Source: Bacillus litorisediminis
GTDB taxonomy: Bacteria; Bacillota; Bacilli; Bacillales; JC228
Length of the DNA: 64,000 bases
Reading direction: 5' to 3'
Assembly (NCBI RefSeq): GCF_022808645.1
Contig: NZ_JAKZKT010000004.1
Location: 112,816-176,815 of the forward strand
This document shows positions 47,267 through 55,564 of the stretch, in pieces. The notes under the pieces are model-generated. The model saw only the letters and a list, made by a program, of their open reading frames with translations, was not told the origin of the DNA and searched no databases. The first letter of the stretch is position 1; each line of letters opens with the position of its first letter. Position numbers and translations under genes: made by a program.

Positions 47267-48304
47267 CTATGGGTAGAGCGGGATGTTTTTGAGTCCTGTC
47301 TGAACATCCCAGCCGTTTATAATGTTTATATTTTGAATCGCCTGACCAGAAGCACCCTTCACTAAGTTATCAATCACTGAAACGATCGTAAGTCTTCCTG
47401 TTCTTTCATCGGCAAGGAAGCCGATATCACAATAATTGCTGCCATATACCTCTTTTGTTGCTGGAATAACCCCTTGCTTTCGTATCCTTATAAATGGGTG
47501 ATCCTGATAAAAATCCTTGTAAATATCAATAATTTCATCTGTTTTTATATGGTTATTTAGGTTTGCATAAATGGTAGTCATAATCCCTCTCGTCATCGGA
47601 ACAAGATGAGTTGTTAAGGTTACAGGGAATGATTCCCCGCTTTGTTCATTTAAAATTTGCTCAATCTCGGGAATATGCTGATGTGCTCCTATTTTGTAAG
47701 CCTTTAAATTTTCATTCACTTCAGAATAAAGGGAGCCTAACGAAAGTCCCCTCCCTGCACCAGATACACCAGACTTTGCATCGATAATAATAGATTGATA
47801 GTCAATAAGTTTGTGCTGTACAGCAGGAATAAGCGCCAATAGTGCTGCAGTTGGATAACAGCCCGGATTAGCAATCAGTTTTGCTTCTTTAATCTTCTCC
47901 TGATAAATCTCACTTAGGCCATATACGGCTGTATCTAAAAATCCTTGATCCGCAGCTGATTTTTTGTACCATTTTTCGTATTCGGTTTGTGACTTTAGCC
48001 GAAAATCTCCCGAGAGATCAATACAGGTTAATCCGTTCTCTAAAAATTTGGGCAGGATTTCTCTGCTTACGCCTGATGGTGTTGCAAAAAAAATAACATC
48101 AACCGCTTCACTTAAAGAATCAATATCTAAAGCGGATAATGGTGTTTCAATGATATGAGAGAGGTGTGGATAGATTGAATCCATTTCACTCCCTGCAGTT
48201 GAATGGGAAATGACGGTTTCAAGCTCAATATAAGGATGATGTTGTAATAACCTGATTAGCTCGACCGCACTATAACCTGTTCCTCCAACGATGGCTGCTT
48301 TCAT
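47267..48304 (-). CDS. argC: N-acetyl-gamma-glutamyl-phosphate reductase
   Basis: The NADPH-dependent reductase makes N-acetylglutamate semialdehyde. The Rossmann motif is AAIVGGTGYSAVELIRLL and the catalytic cysteine lies in IANPGCYPTAALLAL. It is 345 residues and first in the arginine operon. AGGAGTGAG precedes the ATG and an ArgR-type operator overlaps its promoter. Confidence 0.97.
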   Translation of the reverse strand: MKAAIVGGTGYSAVELIRLLQHHPYIELETVISHSTAGSEMDSIYPHLSHIIETPLSALDIDSLSEAVDVIFFATPSGVSREILPKFLENGLTCIDLSGDFRLKSQTEYEKWYKKSAADQGFLDTAVYGLSEIYQEKIKEAKLIANPGCYPTAALLALIPAVQHKLIDYQSIIIDAKSGVSGAGRGLSLGSLYSEVNENLKAYKIGAHQHIPEIEQILNEQSGESFPVTLTTHLVPMTRGIMTTIYANLNNHIKTDEIIDIYKDFYQDHPFIRIRKQGVIPATKEVYGSNYCDIGFLADERTGRLTIVSVIDNLVKGASGQAIQNINIINGWDVQTGLKNIPLYP

Positions 48305-48341
48305 ACCTTCTCACTCCTAAAAAAACCCTTATTATTGAATG

Positions 48342-48371
48342 ATTATAACTCGGTATGAATTTTTATACAAC
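48342..48371 (-). promoter_or_regulatory. argC promoter with ArgR/AhrC operator
   Basis: On the minus strand TTGTAT and TATAAT are exactly 17 bases apart. The stretch TGTATAAAAATTCATA, across the -35 and spacer, matches 13 of 16 bases of the ARG box. Arginine-loaded repressor would block the promoter. The rest of 48372-48518 is A/T-rich without another clear signal. Confidence 0.8.
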
Positions 48372-48516
48372 AGTCATTTTACAAAAATTTTATTTTCATT
48401 ATTTAACCCTTATTTTAATAGCCCTTTACAGAATTTCCCTTCTTGGTTAATCATAAATATACAAGCCTATGCATATAGCAACAGGTTGTTTATTATCGTA
48501 TGCCAAGCTTTTTTAC

Positions 48517-48556
48517 ATAAAAAAATGCCTATGAATTATTTCATAGACATGTTAGC
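48517..48556 (-). terminator. Terminator after yqkB
   Basis: ATGTCTATGAA and TTCATAGGCAT form an 11-bp stem (one G-U pair), followed on the minus strand by TTTTTTT; it touches the yqkB stop. Confidence 0.8.
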
Positions 48557-48875
48557 GTTCAATTAGTTTCATTCGCGGACTTAGCATTTCGTTGGGCGTT
48601 TTTAACTGAAATGTATTCGCTTTTTCTGAAAAGTCAATTGTGAGGCGGTCGCCAAGGAATATTTGATGCTGCGGGTTATAAAAAATTCTAACCTTGGCAT
48701 TCGACTCAGCCTGATGATCTCCCGGTTTACTGGTTTGTTCCAAATATAGGGTTGGCACCCCGCTAACTGCACATCCGCACCCTTCCGTATCGTAGTGAAG
48801 GCGAAGAACACTTTCTTTCGTTTTTAGCTTTTTTTCAATTTCAGTTGAAGCCTTCTCTGTAATTGTAATGAACAT
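48552..48875 (-). CDS. yqkB: YqkB, HesB/IscA-like iron-sulfur fold protein
   Basis: A 107-residue protein of the iron-sulfur biosynthesis (HesB/YadR) superfamily. The family core appears as HYDTEGCGCAVSGVPTLY and DRLTIDFSEKANTFQLKTP. It has the GCGC cysteine cluster rather than the full three-cysteine pattern of IscA/SufA, so assembly activity is uncertain. It resembles B. subtilis YqkB and sits head-to-head with a CDGSH gene. Confidence 0.85.
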   Translation of the reverse strand: MFITITEKASTEIEKKLKTKESVLRLHYDTEGCGCAVSGVPTLYLEQTSKPGDHQAESNAKVRIFYNPQHQIFLGDRLTIDFSEKANTFQLKTPNEMLSPRMKLIER

Positions 48876-49020
48876 CTGCTTTCCTCCTGATTTTCTTTAT
48901 TTTATCATTTTCATATTACACCCTAGTTTCTCTATATTTATAAGTCCTATTAACCTTGCTTTCGTAGCCCGTATTCCTGTACTATCAAAATAATAAGGTA
49001 ATTTTTAGAGGGGATTGATA

Positions 49021-49236
49021 ATGATGGAAAAGATCACAATCAAAGTAAACGATAATGGCTCCCTGCGCATTAGTGGAGGGGAACACATTGATTTATTAGA
49101 CGGTGAAGGCAACAAAATTGATACAAAAAGCTCATTCTCCTTATGCCGCTGCGGTCGCTCTAACAACAAGCCATTTTGCGACGGTTCCCATAAAGGAAAT
49201 TTTGAATCTATGGTAAGAGCTGAAAATTTTAAATAA
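49021..49236 (+). CDS. CDGSH iron-sulfur domain protein
   Basis: The 71-residue protein contains the [2Fe-2S]-binding CDGSH motif (CRCGRSNNKPFCDGSHKG) with all three cysteines and the histidine ligand. Such proteins are redox or cluster carriers of mostly unknown partner. ATG 49021 has AGAGGGG seven bases upstream. Divergent from yqkB, another iron-sulfur protein. Confidence 0.9.
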   Translation: MMEKITIKVNDNGSLRISGGEHIDLLDGEGNKIDTKSSFSLCRCGRSNNKPFCDGSHKGNFESMVRAENFK

Positions 49237-49244
49237 GGACTCGA

Positions 49245-49282
49245 TGAAAAACATCCACAGGTTGACTCCTGTGGATGTTTTT
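49245..49282 (+). terminator. Bidirectional terminator between CDGSH gene and metQ
   Basis: AAAACATCCACAGG and CCTGTGGATGTTTT form a 14-bp perfect stem with a seven-base loop and Ts on both strands. Confidence 0.92.
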
Positions 49283-49292
49283 ATTTGCTAGT

Positions 49293-50114
49293 TTAAAAGG
49301 CAGGAATTGAATTCTCCCCATATTCTTCTTCTAAAAACTTTTTCACCTCAGGGCTTGTCATACTTTCAGCTAATTTTTGAATCGCTTCTGAATCTGCATT
49401 GTCTGAACGTGCGACCAATGTAATCGCGAATTCTGACTCAAGACCTTCGGTTAATAGGGCATCGCTTTTTGGTGTTAATCCAAGCGGCTGCGCATAAGCC
49501 GGTGTCATAATCACTGCATCTGCATCATCATACATCCTTGCAAGCATCAATAAGTCTACTTCCTCGAACTTATAGTTTTTAGGATTTTCTATAATATCGG
49601 CTTGTGTCGCATGAATCCCAACGCCGTCTTTGAGCTTAATAATTCCCTCATTATCTAGAATAGCAAGCGAACGGCCAATGTTGGTCGGATCGTTTGCAAT
49701 CGCAATCGTCGCTCCTTCAGGAAGTTCCTCCATTGTCTTATAATTTTTAGAGTAGACCCCATAGATCGCGTGATAAATAGGCTGAACTGGAACTAAATCG
49801 GTTCCGTTTTCCTCATTGTATTCTTCCATGTATGGAACATGCTGAAAGAAGTTAGCATCGACTTCCTTAGCTGCCAGTGCATTATTAGGCTGAACATTAT
49901 CACTTAACACTACAATTTCAAGATTAATTCCCTCTTCTTTCAACTGCTTCTTTGCAATTTCCAAAATATCTGTCATAGGCGGGATTAATGAAGCCACTTT
50001 TAAGGTTACTTCTTCTTTGTCTGTTTGATCACTTGATGCTTCCTTTTCTTGCTCTTCGGCACAGCCTGCCAGTACCAAAAGCAATACCATCATTAGAGTC
50101 CAAATTTTTTTCAT
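49293..50114 (-). CDS. metQ: Methionine ABC transporter substrate-binding lipoprotein
   Basis: A 273-residue NlpA/MetQ lipoprotein: signal peptide with lipobox LVLAGC (C18), a charged linker, then the two-lobe binding domain with VDANFFQHVPYMEEYN and IAIANDPTNIGRSL, both characteristic of methionine-binding members. It is last in metN-metP-metQ. D-methionine or other sulfur amino acids are alternative substrates. Confidence 0.93.
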   Translation of the reverse strand: MKKIWTLMMVLLLVLAGCAEEQEKEASSDQTDKEEVTLKVASLIPPMTDILEIAKKQLKEEGINLEIVVLSDNVQPNNALAAKEVDANFFQHVPYMEEYNEENGTDLVPVQPIYHAIYGVYSKNYKTMEELPEGATIAIANDPTNIGRSLAILDNEGIIKLKDGVGIHATQADIIENPKNYKFEEVDLLMLARMYDDADAVIMTPAYAQPLGLTPKSDALLTEGLESEFAITLVARSDNADSEAIQKLAESMTSPEVKKFLEEEYGENSIPAF

Positions 50115-50135
50115 AGTAAATCCTCCTGCTGTTTT

Positions 50136-50798
50136 CTATCTTTTATCGAGTTTTCTCGAGATGGCTGTTCCGGTAAATTGAATCATTTGCACAAAGAAAA
50201 TCATGATTATAATTAAATAAATCATCAGTTCTGTTTCAAATCTTTGATAGCCATATCTGATGGCAAAGTCCCCAATTCCGCCACCGCCGACAACTCCCAT
50301 AATCGTTGAATAGGAAATAAAACTGATGGTAGATGTCGTTAAACCAAGGACAAGGCCAGACCGAGCTTCTACAAAAATAAACTTAAAAATAACCTCTCTT
50401 ACAGATGCACCCATTGAAACCGCTGCTTCTATCACGCCTTTCGGAACGTCAAGCAAGGCTTGTTCCACTAAGCGGGAGTAATAGGCAATCGCCATAATGG
50501 CTAGCGGTACTGTTGCTGCAGCCGTTCCAATCGCGGTTCCAACTATCAATCTAGTAAACGGAATCAAAAAGACTACAAATAATAAAAAGGGAAAGGACCG
50601 GACAATGTTTACAAATAGATTGAGCGCAGAAAAAACAGATTGATTTTCAAGCAATTGTCCTTTTCGGCACAAAAACAGCAAGGTCCCGGTTGGGAGCCCC
50701 AGCAGAATGGCAGCTAAAACCGATACTCCCACCATCACAAAAGTCTCACCAATCGATTGCCATATCTCAGACTGATATTGGACTAAGATCTCAGGCAT
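50136..50798 (-). CDS. metP: Methionine ABC transporter permease
   Basis: The 220-residue permease has five membrane helices and the ATPase-contacting EAA loop (EAAVSMGASVREVIFKFI). The ending GGGIGDFAIRYGYQRFETELM is the MetI/MetP hallmark. The ATG at 50798 overlaps the metN stop; an upstream in-frame GTG directly abuts the ribosome site and is unlikely. Confidence 0.93.
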   Translation of the reverse strand: MPEILVQYQSEIWQSIGETFVMVGVSVLAAILLGLPTGTLLFLCRKGQLLENQSVFSALNLFVNIVRSFPFLLFVVFLIPFTRLIVGTAIGTAAATVPLAIMAIAYYSRLVEQALLDVPKGVIEAAVSMGASVREVIFKFIFVEARSGLVLGLTTSTISFISYSTIMGVVGGGGIGDFAIRYGYQRFETELMIYLIIIMIFFVQMIQFTGTAISRKLDKR

Positions 50799-51552
50799 GA
50801 TGTCTTTCACCCTCCTCTTGCAGCTGTTGTAAAAACCAGTCTGGACTTTTGCTTGGAACGGCTATGCCCTTAGGCTTCACATCCACGGTTTTATAAATCG
50901 CACCATTTTCCATAATCGAAACCCGGTTGCAAATACTGGTTATGACACCCATTTCATGACTCACAATTACAATCGTGACTCCCAGTTCATGATTAATGGT
51001 CTGGAGTACTTCTAAAATCTCAGCGGTTGTGTTCGGGTCGAGAGCTGAAGTCGGCTCATCACATAAAAGAATCGTCGGACGATTGGCAAGGGCTCTGGCA
51101 ATCGCAACCCGCTGTTTCTGTCCGCCGCTTAATTGGGCGGGGTATTTATCCCTTTCCTGATCGAGACCGACAAATCTTAAACTTTCTAGGACCCGTTCGG
51201 TTCTCTCCCTTTTAGGAAATCGGGCTAATTCCAATGAAACTAGCACATTATCAAAAACCGTTTTATTAGCGACCAGATTGAAATGCTGAAAAATCATCCC
51301 AATCGATTGCCGCGCTTTTCGCAACTGCTTGCTGTTAAGCTTCGTTAAGTCCTGGTTATGAACCAGAACCTCTCCTTCATCCGGTTTTTCTAATAAATTT
51401 ATCAGCCTCAGCAGCGTAGATTTCCCAGCACCGCTATGCCCGATAATTCCGTAGATATCTCCCTTATTTACAGTTAAAGATACATTTTGAATCGCCTCAT
51501 AACGTTTTTTCTTTTGCAGATAGCTCTTTCGAACATTTTGTAAAGAAATCAC
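50791..51552 (-). CDS. metN: Methionine ABC transporter ATP-binding protein
   Basis: The 253-residue ATPase shows Walker A IGHSGAGKSTLLRLINLL, the signature LSGGQKQRVAIARAL and Walker B ILLCDEPTSALDP. The GTG at 51552 is preferred because AAAGGAG lies nine bases upstream and families start near ISLQNVRKSY. The C-terminal ligand-sensing NIL domain of longer MetN proteins is missing. No SAM riboswitch is found upstream. Confidence 0.9.
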   Translation of the reverse strand: MISLQNVRKSYLQKKKRYEAIQNVSLTVNKGDIYGIIGHSGAGKSTLLRLINLLEKPDEGEVLVHNQDLTKLNSKQLRKARQSIGMIFQHFNLVANKTVFDNVLVSLELARFPKRERTERVLESLRFVGLDQERDKYPAQLSGGQKQRVAIARALANRPTILLCDEPTSALDPNTTAEILEVLQTINHELGVTIVIVSHEMGVITSICNRVSIMENGAIYKTVDVKPKGIAVPSKSPDWFLQQLQEEGERHHA

Positions 51553-51804
51553 GATTCTGTTCTCCTTTTCTTCCATCAATTCGGCCCATACCTTTTCTAT
51601 TATAGGGAAGAGAGGATAGGATGTCCATGTATTCCGACTGAAACGGTATGAATTGGAATTTCTGACTTAAGAGCGTGCATGCGCTCCTCAGGTTCACTGA
51701 ATAGCTTTACAAATATAGATAACTGGGAAGCTGTGATTCAATTAGATTCTAATATAAAAAAATAAATCAGCCCTTTTTAAGAGAGCCGATTTATTTAAAG
51801 AAAA
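51553..51804 (-). other. metN leader region without a recognisable riboswitch
   Basis: The 252-base leader contains the ABC-exporter terminator and a small palindromic hairpin (GAGCG...CGCTC at about 51670-51686). It lacks the conserved S-box segments and a T-box sequence. How metNPQ is controlled is not visible. Confidence 0.6.
51755..51792 (-). terminator. Terminator after the ABC exporter
   Basis: AAATCGGCTC and GGGCTGATTT form a 10-bp stem (two G-U pairs) followed on the minus strand by TATTTTTTTA. Confidence 0.75.
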
Positions 51805-53547
51805 TTATGATGTGAATTCAAACTGTTTAGTATACAGATGTGAATAAGCACCATTGTTCGCAAGTAACGCATCGTGTGTGCCTTGTTCCACAATACCATC
51901 CTCAGTTATTACGATAATCCGTCCTGCATTGCGGATGGTTGAAAGACGATGCGCAATAACAATCGTTGTACGCCCTTTTGCCAATTTTTCGAGTGATTTC
52001 TTAATGATGCTTTCGCTCTCATTATCTAATGCACTTGTTGCCTCATCTAAAATAAGAATGGGCGGGTTCTTTAGGAATACACGGGCTATGCTTAGTCTCT
52101 GTTTTTGCCCGCCGGAAAGTTTGACTCCACGCTGACCAATTTCAGAGTGATATCCGTTTGGCAAGTTCATGATAAAGTCGTGAGCGTTTGCATGCTTAGA
52201 AGCATTTATAATTTCTTCATCGCTGGCTTGCGGATTTCCGTAACGAATATTTTCCATAACCGTTCCCGCGAAGAGATAAACATCCTGCTGTACAATTCCA
52301 ATACTTTTTCGTAAAGACTGCAGGTCGATCGTGCGAACGTTGTTCCCGTCCAGTAATATTTCTCCGTCTGTAACTTCATAAAAGCGGGGGATGAGCGAGC
52401 AAAATGTCGTTTTTCCTGCTCCAGACGGACCAACCAACGCTACATACTCTCCTGGTTGTATACGAAGAGACAGGTTTTCCAACACATAATTCAAATGGTC
52501 ATCATAGCGGAAGGATACATTTTTGAACTCGATTTCACCGCGAACTTCTATCAAAGTCACGGCATTCGGATTGTTCTCGATCACGGGTTTTACATTCATG
52601 ATTTCCATAAATCGCTGAAAGCCAGTAATTCCTTCTTGAAACTGGGTACTCATATGAGTCAGTTTTTGAATGGGCTCAATCATAAAGTTGATGTACAGTA
52701 AAAAAGTGATCAAATCCGCTAAATCTAATGTGTTGTTGACGATACTGGTACTGCCAAATATGATTACCGTCACCGTAATCAATTGGATAATCGTTTGTAC
52801 CCCATTGTAAAACTTTGCTTCCGTCTTATAAAATATTTTTCTGCTATCAAGGAAACGATTATTTTCCCGGTTAAACTTCTCAATCTCAACCTGCTCGTTG
52901 GCAAATGATTTGACTACACGGTTTCCTGATAGACTATCCTCTGCCTGTGCGTTTATGTCCCCAATCCTTTCTTTGTTTCTTCTTAATGCCATGTTTTCGA
53001 TCTTATTAAAATATAAAGAAATGGCTCCTAACAATGGCAGGAAGCAGAATGTGACAATCGTCAATGGTGCATTAATAATGAATAAAATAACAAATGCCCC
53101 AATAAAGCGGACCAGATATTTGAGATAGTCTTCCGGGCCGTGATGGTACAATTCGGAAAGCAGCAGCAGATCGTTCGTAATTCTGGACATGAGCTGGCCT
53201 GTGTTTTCCTTATCGTAAAAGCTGAAGGAAAGTTTTTGCATGTGTGCGAACAGCTCACTGCGCATATCACTTTCCATTCGAGCACCAACTTCATGTCCTT
53301 TATAGTCAACAAAATAGTTTCCAATATTCTGGATGGCGACTAAAACAAGCATCAGCCCGCCTATCCAATAAATCTCACTCAGGGCGGCGATCAAGTCTCC
53401 TTCAAGGACATCTTTCGTTATATACCGCACGAGTAATGGGAACACCAATGTGACACCCGACACAATAAAGGCACATGCCAATACTGAAAGATACAACTTT
53501 AAATACGGTTTGTAATACGATAAAAATTTTTTAATTGGAAAATCCAT
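51805..53547 (-). CDS. ABC exporter, fused permease and ATPase
   Basis: A 580-residue half-transporter of the multidrug/lipid exporter type. Six membrane helices (residues 1-310) precede an ATPase domain with Walker A VGPSGAGKTTFCSL, signature LSGGQKQRLSIARV and Walker B ILILDEATSALDNES, with the H-loop IAHRLST. It probably works as a homodimer; substrate unknown. A short translated leader and a stable hairpin lie just upstream, suggesting inducible expression by ribosome stalling, as for other drug-resistance ABC genes. Ribosome site AAAAGGGG. Confidence 0.93.
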   Translation of the reverse strand: MDFPIKKFLSYYKPYLKLYLSVLACAFIVSGVTLVFPLLVRYITKDVLEGDLIAALSEIYWIGGLMLVLVAIQNIGNYFVDYKGHEVGARMESDMRSELFAHMQKLSFSFYDKENTGQLMSRITNDLLLLSELYHHGPEDYLKYLVRFIGAFVILFIINAPLTIVTFCFLPLLGAISLYFNKIENMALRRNKERIGDINAQAEDSLSGNRVVKSFANEQVEIEKFNRENNRFLDSRKIFYKTEAKFYNGVQTIIQLITVTVIIFGSTSIVNNTLDLADLITFLLYINFMIEPIQKLTHMSTQFQEGITGFQRFMEIMNVKPVIENNPNAVTLIEVRGEIEFKNVSFRYDDHLNYVLENLSLRIQPGEYVALVGPSGAGKTTFCSLIPRFYEVTDGEILLDGNNVRTIDLQSLRKSIGIVQQDVYLFAGTVMENIRYGNPQASDEEIINASKHANAHDFIMNLPNGYHSEIGQRGVKLSGGQKQRLSIARVFLKNPPILILDEATSALDNESESIIKKSLEKLAKGRTTIVIAHRLSTIRNAGRIIVITEDGIVEQGTHDALLANNGAYSHLYTKQFEFTS

Positions 53548-53633
53548 GAGTTACCCCTTTTTGTGTTATTTAAATAAACACATATAAGGGGGTACACCGT
53601 AAACATTTAAGAAAGTGTTCCACCCTTATATGT
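53535..53633 (-). promoter_or_regulatory. Candidate ribosome-sensing attenuator of the ABC exporter
   Basis: The leader RNA has three competing segments. Segment 1 (53615-53633), inside the leader ORF, reads ACATATAAGGGTGG. Segment 2 (53580-53597) reads TACCCCCTTATATGT and pairs with it over 11 perfect bases plus a short outer stem. Segment 3 is the exporter ribosome site AAAAGGGGTAA, which could also pair with TACCCCCTT. A ribosome stalled early in the leader would allow 1:2 and free the ribosome site. The 1:2 hairpin followed by TGTTTATTT could instead act as a terminator. Confidence 0.6.
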
Positions 53634-53663
53634 TTGAACGGATTGATATGTCATGTTTTTCAT
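53607..53663 (-). CDS. Putative 18-residue leader peptide of the ABC exporter
   Basis: An ATG eight bases after a perfect AAGGAGG encodes MKNMTYQSVQTYKGGTLS, ending 59 bases before the exporter start. Its last eleven codons overlap the 5' arm of the leader hairpin. The strong ribosome site with such a tiny, non-hydrophobic product suggests a regulatory rather than structural peptide. Analogous leaders precede bmrCD in B. subtilis and erm genes. Confidence 0.65.
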   Translation of the reverse strand: MKNMTYQSVQTYKGGTLS

Positions 53664-53787
53664 TGAAAGTTCCTCCTTATTCGTTGATACGAAAATTATA
53701 TATAATTTTACTTAATAATGTACAGAATATTTTTACAATTTTTCTGCCGTTGACTTTTATTCGTTTTTTGAAGACTTAAAGTATAAA

Positions 53788-53820
53788 TAAAAAAAGGGTT
53801 GCCCCTCCTTTTTCAGACCG
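53788..53820 (-). terminator. Terminator after the YolD-like gene
   Basis: AGGGGCAACCCT gives a short stem-loop extended by G-U pairs, followed by seven Ts on the minus strand. It overlaps the gene end. Confidence 0.6.
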
Positions 53821-54142
53821 CGGCAATCCGCCCGATTCTTTCGAAAGGAATAAGGAGAACCTCTTCATTTTCTCTTTTCAGATAGAGGCGATGCTGATAA
53901 GGATCGACCTTGTGAACACGCCCCTTTACAGTCTGATAATGATGGTTTTCAAAGTAGGTAATCAGTAAAGGCTGGTCAGTTGCAATCGCTTCTTCCAATA
54001 GCTGATTCATTTCCTCCATCTGTTGTTCGTCCAACTCTTTTGGTGTTTCATATTTGTCTTCTTCTGCCCAGTCACGCAAGAGCTTAACGTGTTCCGGCAG
54101 CATCATTGATGTCCATTTAATTCGTCCGCGATCTCGAAGCAT
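53813..54142 (-). CDS. yqjX: YolD-like protein (YqjX type)
   Basis: A 109-residue protein of the YolD-like family, starting LRDRGRIKWTSMMLPEHVKLL and ending with a small beta domain (GRVHKVDPYQHRLYLKRENE). These proteins accompany Y-family polymerases and may modulate them, though the mechanism is unsettled. It begins 20 bases after the polymerase gene and belongs to the same SOS unit. Confidence 0.88.
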   Translation of the reverse strand: MLRDRGRIKWTSMMLPEHVKLLRDWAEEDKYETPKELDEQQMEEMNQLLEEAIATDQPLLITYFENHHYQTVKGRVHKVDPYQHRLYLKRENEEVLLIPFERIGRIAAV

Positions 54143-54161
54143 CCGTTTCTTCCTTCTTCCG

Positions 54162-55421
54162 TTATGATTTGTGACCGCCTACGAGCTTAGAGCGATAAAC
54201 GGCAGTCCCTCCTGATGTATAAGAAACGGCCCGGAGCAGCGCACTCGAGCCGTGGCGGCGGCGAATCAGATCCATCGCGTACCCTAACTCCCGGCGCTTG
54301 GGCTGATCCGGGTCGAACAAATTTAACTGCATACTCTCGTCCGGCACCACATTGGAGAGCGTCACCGCCAGCTGACGAACTGTTTTTTTCTCAAAATTCT
54401 CATGAAACAGTTCCAAACATACCCGGTAAAGATCCATCGTTATATTGGTTGGCTCCGGAATCGAACGGGAGCGGTGAAAGCCGCCGCCAAACTCATCTTT
54501 ACTGTACCCGACGCTAAGGCTAATCGTGCGGCCTGCCATTTTATGGGTACGCGCTCTCCTCGCCACCTCCTCGCAAATTTCTAAAATAACGTGCTTCACC
54601 TCCGTCTCATCGGTATAGTCACGAAGCAAAATTTGGCTTTTGCCAAAGCTAATCTGCCCTTCCATAATCGGGGCGCCAATTTCTGATAAATCTATGCCCC
54701 AGGCATGGTGGTAAAGCTGGTTTCCCATTATGCCAAACTTTGCTTCTAGCCTTTCCAGGTCGTAATTGGCTAGCTGACCAACTGTAAAAATCCCCATACT
54801 GTTTAGTCTTTTTTCGATTCTCCGGCCAATTCCCCACATTTCCCGTAAAGGGGTCACGGGCCAAAGCTTTTTAGCTACATCTTCATATGTCCACTCTGCT
54901 ACCCCCTTCTTTTTTGCTTCTAAATCCAGGCAAAGCTTGGCCAGAAGCATGTTCGGACCAATTCCGATTGCACAGGGGAGCTGAAATTCCCGCTCCAATT
55001 CGTCTCTAATTTGATATGCGACTGTTTTCGCATCACCCCAGAGATTGTTTGCCCCGTCTAACTGCAAAAAGCTTTCATCAACGCTGTACGTATGAATCGC
55101 TTCCTTTGGGACGTAACGATGAAAGAGGCGTGTAATTTCGGTGGAAAGCCGCAAATACGTCGACATTTTCGGTTCGACTATCTTGATCCGCGGATCATTG
55201 GGAATTTCAAAGCGCCTGCACCCTGTTTTAATCCCAAACTCACTTTTCAAACGGGGGGAGGCGGCCAGTACGATACTTCCCTGACGGTCGATATCACCCA
55301 CAACAGCCAGGTAACAGGTAAGAGGATCCAATCCTTCCATGACGGCCGAGCAGCTTGCATAAAAGCTCTTCATGTCAATGCATAGTATCTGTTTCCTGGG
55401 AAACAAGCTGTAATCAACCAT
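54162..55421 (-). CDS. yqjW: Y-family DNA polymerase, YqjW/UvrX type
   Basis: A 419-residue translesion polymerase. Catalytic acids are visible in CIDMKSFYASC (D16) and in HTYSVDESFLQLDG (Asp-Glu); helix-hairpin-helix (MWGIGRRIEKRLNSMGI) and little-finger domains follow. The C-terminal MQLNLFDPD is a good sliding-clamp-binding motif. The ATG at 55421 lies behind GGAGGAG. Two LexA-like boxes upstream indicate damage induction. Confidence 0.93.
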   Translation of the reverse strand: MVDYSLFPRKQILCIDMKSFYASCSAVMEGLDPLTCYLAVVGDIDRQGSIVLAASPRLKSEFGIKTGCRRFEIPNDPRIKIVEPKMSTYLRLSTEITRLFHRYVPKEAIHTYSVDESFLQLDGANNLWGDAKTVAYQIRDELEREFQLPCAIGIGPNMLLAKLCLDLEAKKKGVAEWTYEDVAKKLWPVTPLREMWGIGRRIEKRLNSMGIFTVGQLANYDLERLEAKFGIMGNQLYHHAWGIDLSEIGAPIMEGQISFGKSQILLRDYTDETEVKHVILEICEEVARRARTHKMAGRTISLSVGYSKDEFGGGFHRSRSIPEPTNITMDLYRVCLELFHENFEKKTVRQLAVTLSNVVPDESMQLNLFDPDQPKRRELGYAMDLIRRRHGSSALLRAVSYTSGGTAVYRSKLVGGHKS

Positions 55422-55443
55422 CTTCTTCTCCTCCAAATTTAAC

Positions 55444-55457
55444 CAAACATATGTTCC
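55444..55457 (-). promoter_or_regulatory. LexA (DinR) box upstream of yqjW
   Basis: CAAACATATGTTCC matches CGAACnnnnGTTCG at 8 of 10 fixed positions, 23 bases before the polymerase start. Confidence 0.7.
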
Positions 55458-55482
55458 TATATATTATATGTATTATTGTAGG

Positions 55483-55496
55483 GGAATATACGTTCT
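55483..55496 (-). promoter_or_regulatory. Second, weaker LexA-like box
   Basis: GGAATATACGTTCT matches the DinR consensus at 7 of 10 positions and lies 39 bases (start to start) from the better box. It could serve the divergent YqzH-like gene. Confidence 0.4.
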
Positions 55497-55564
55497 GATT
55501 CAATGGAAATTTTAAGGTGGATTTTTTGGTTTGTTCTGTATAATACGAGGAGAGGTGTTGGAAA

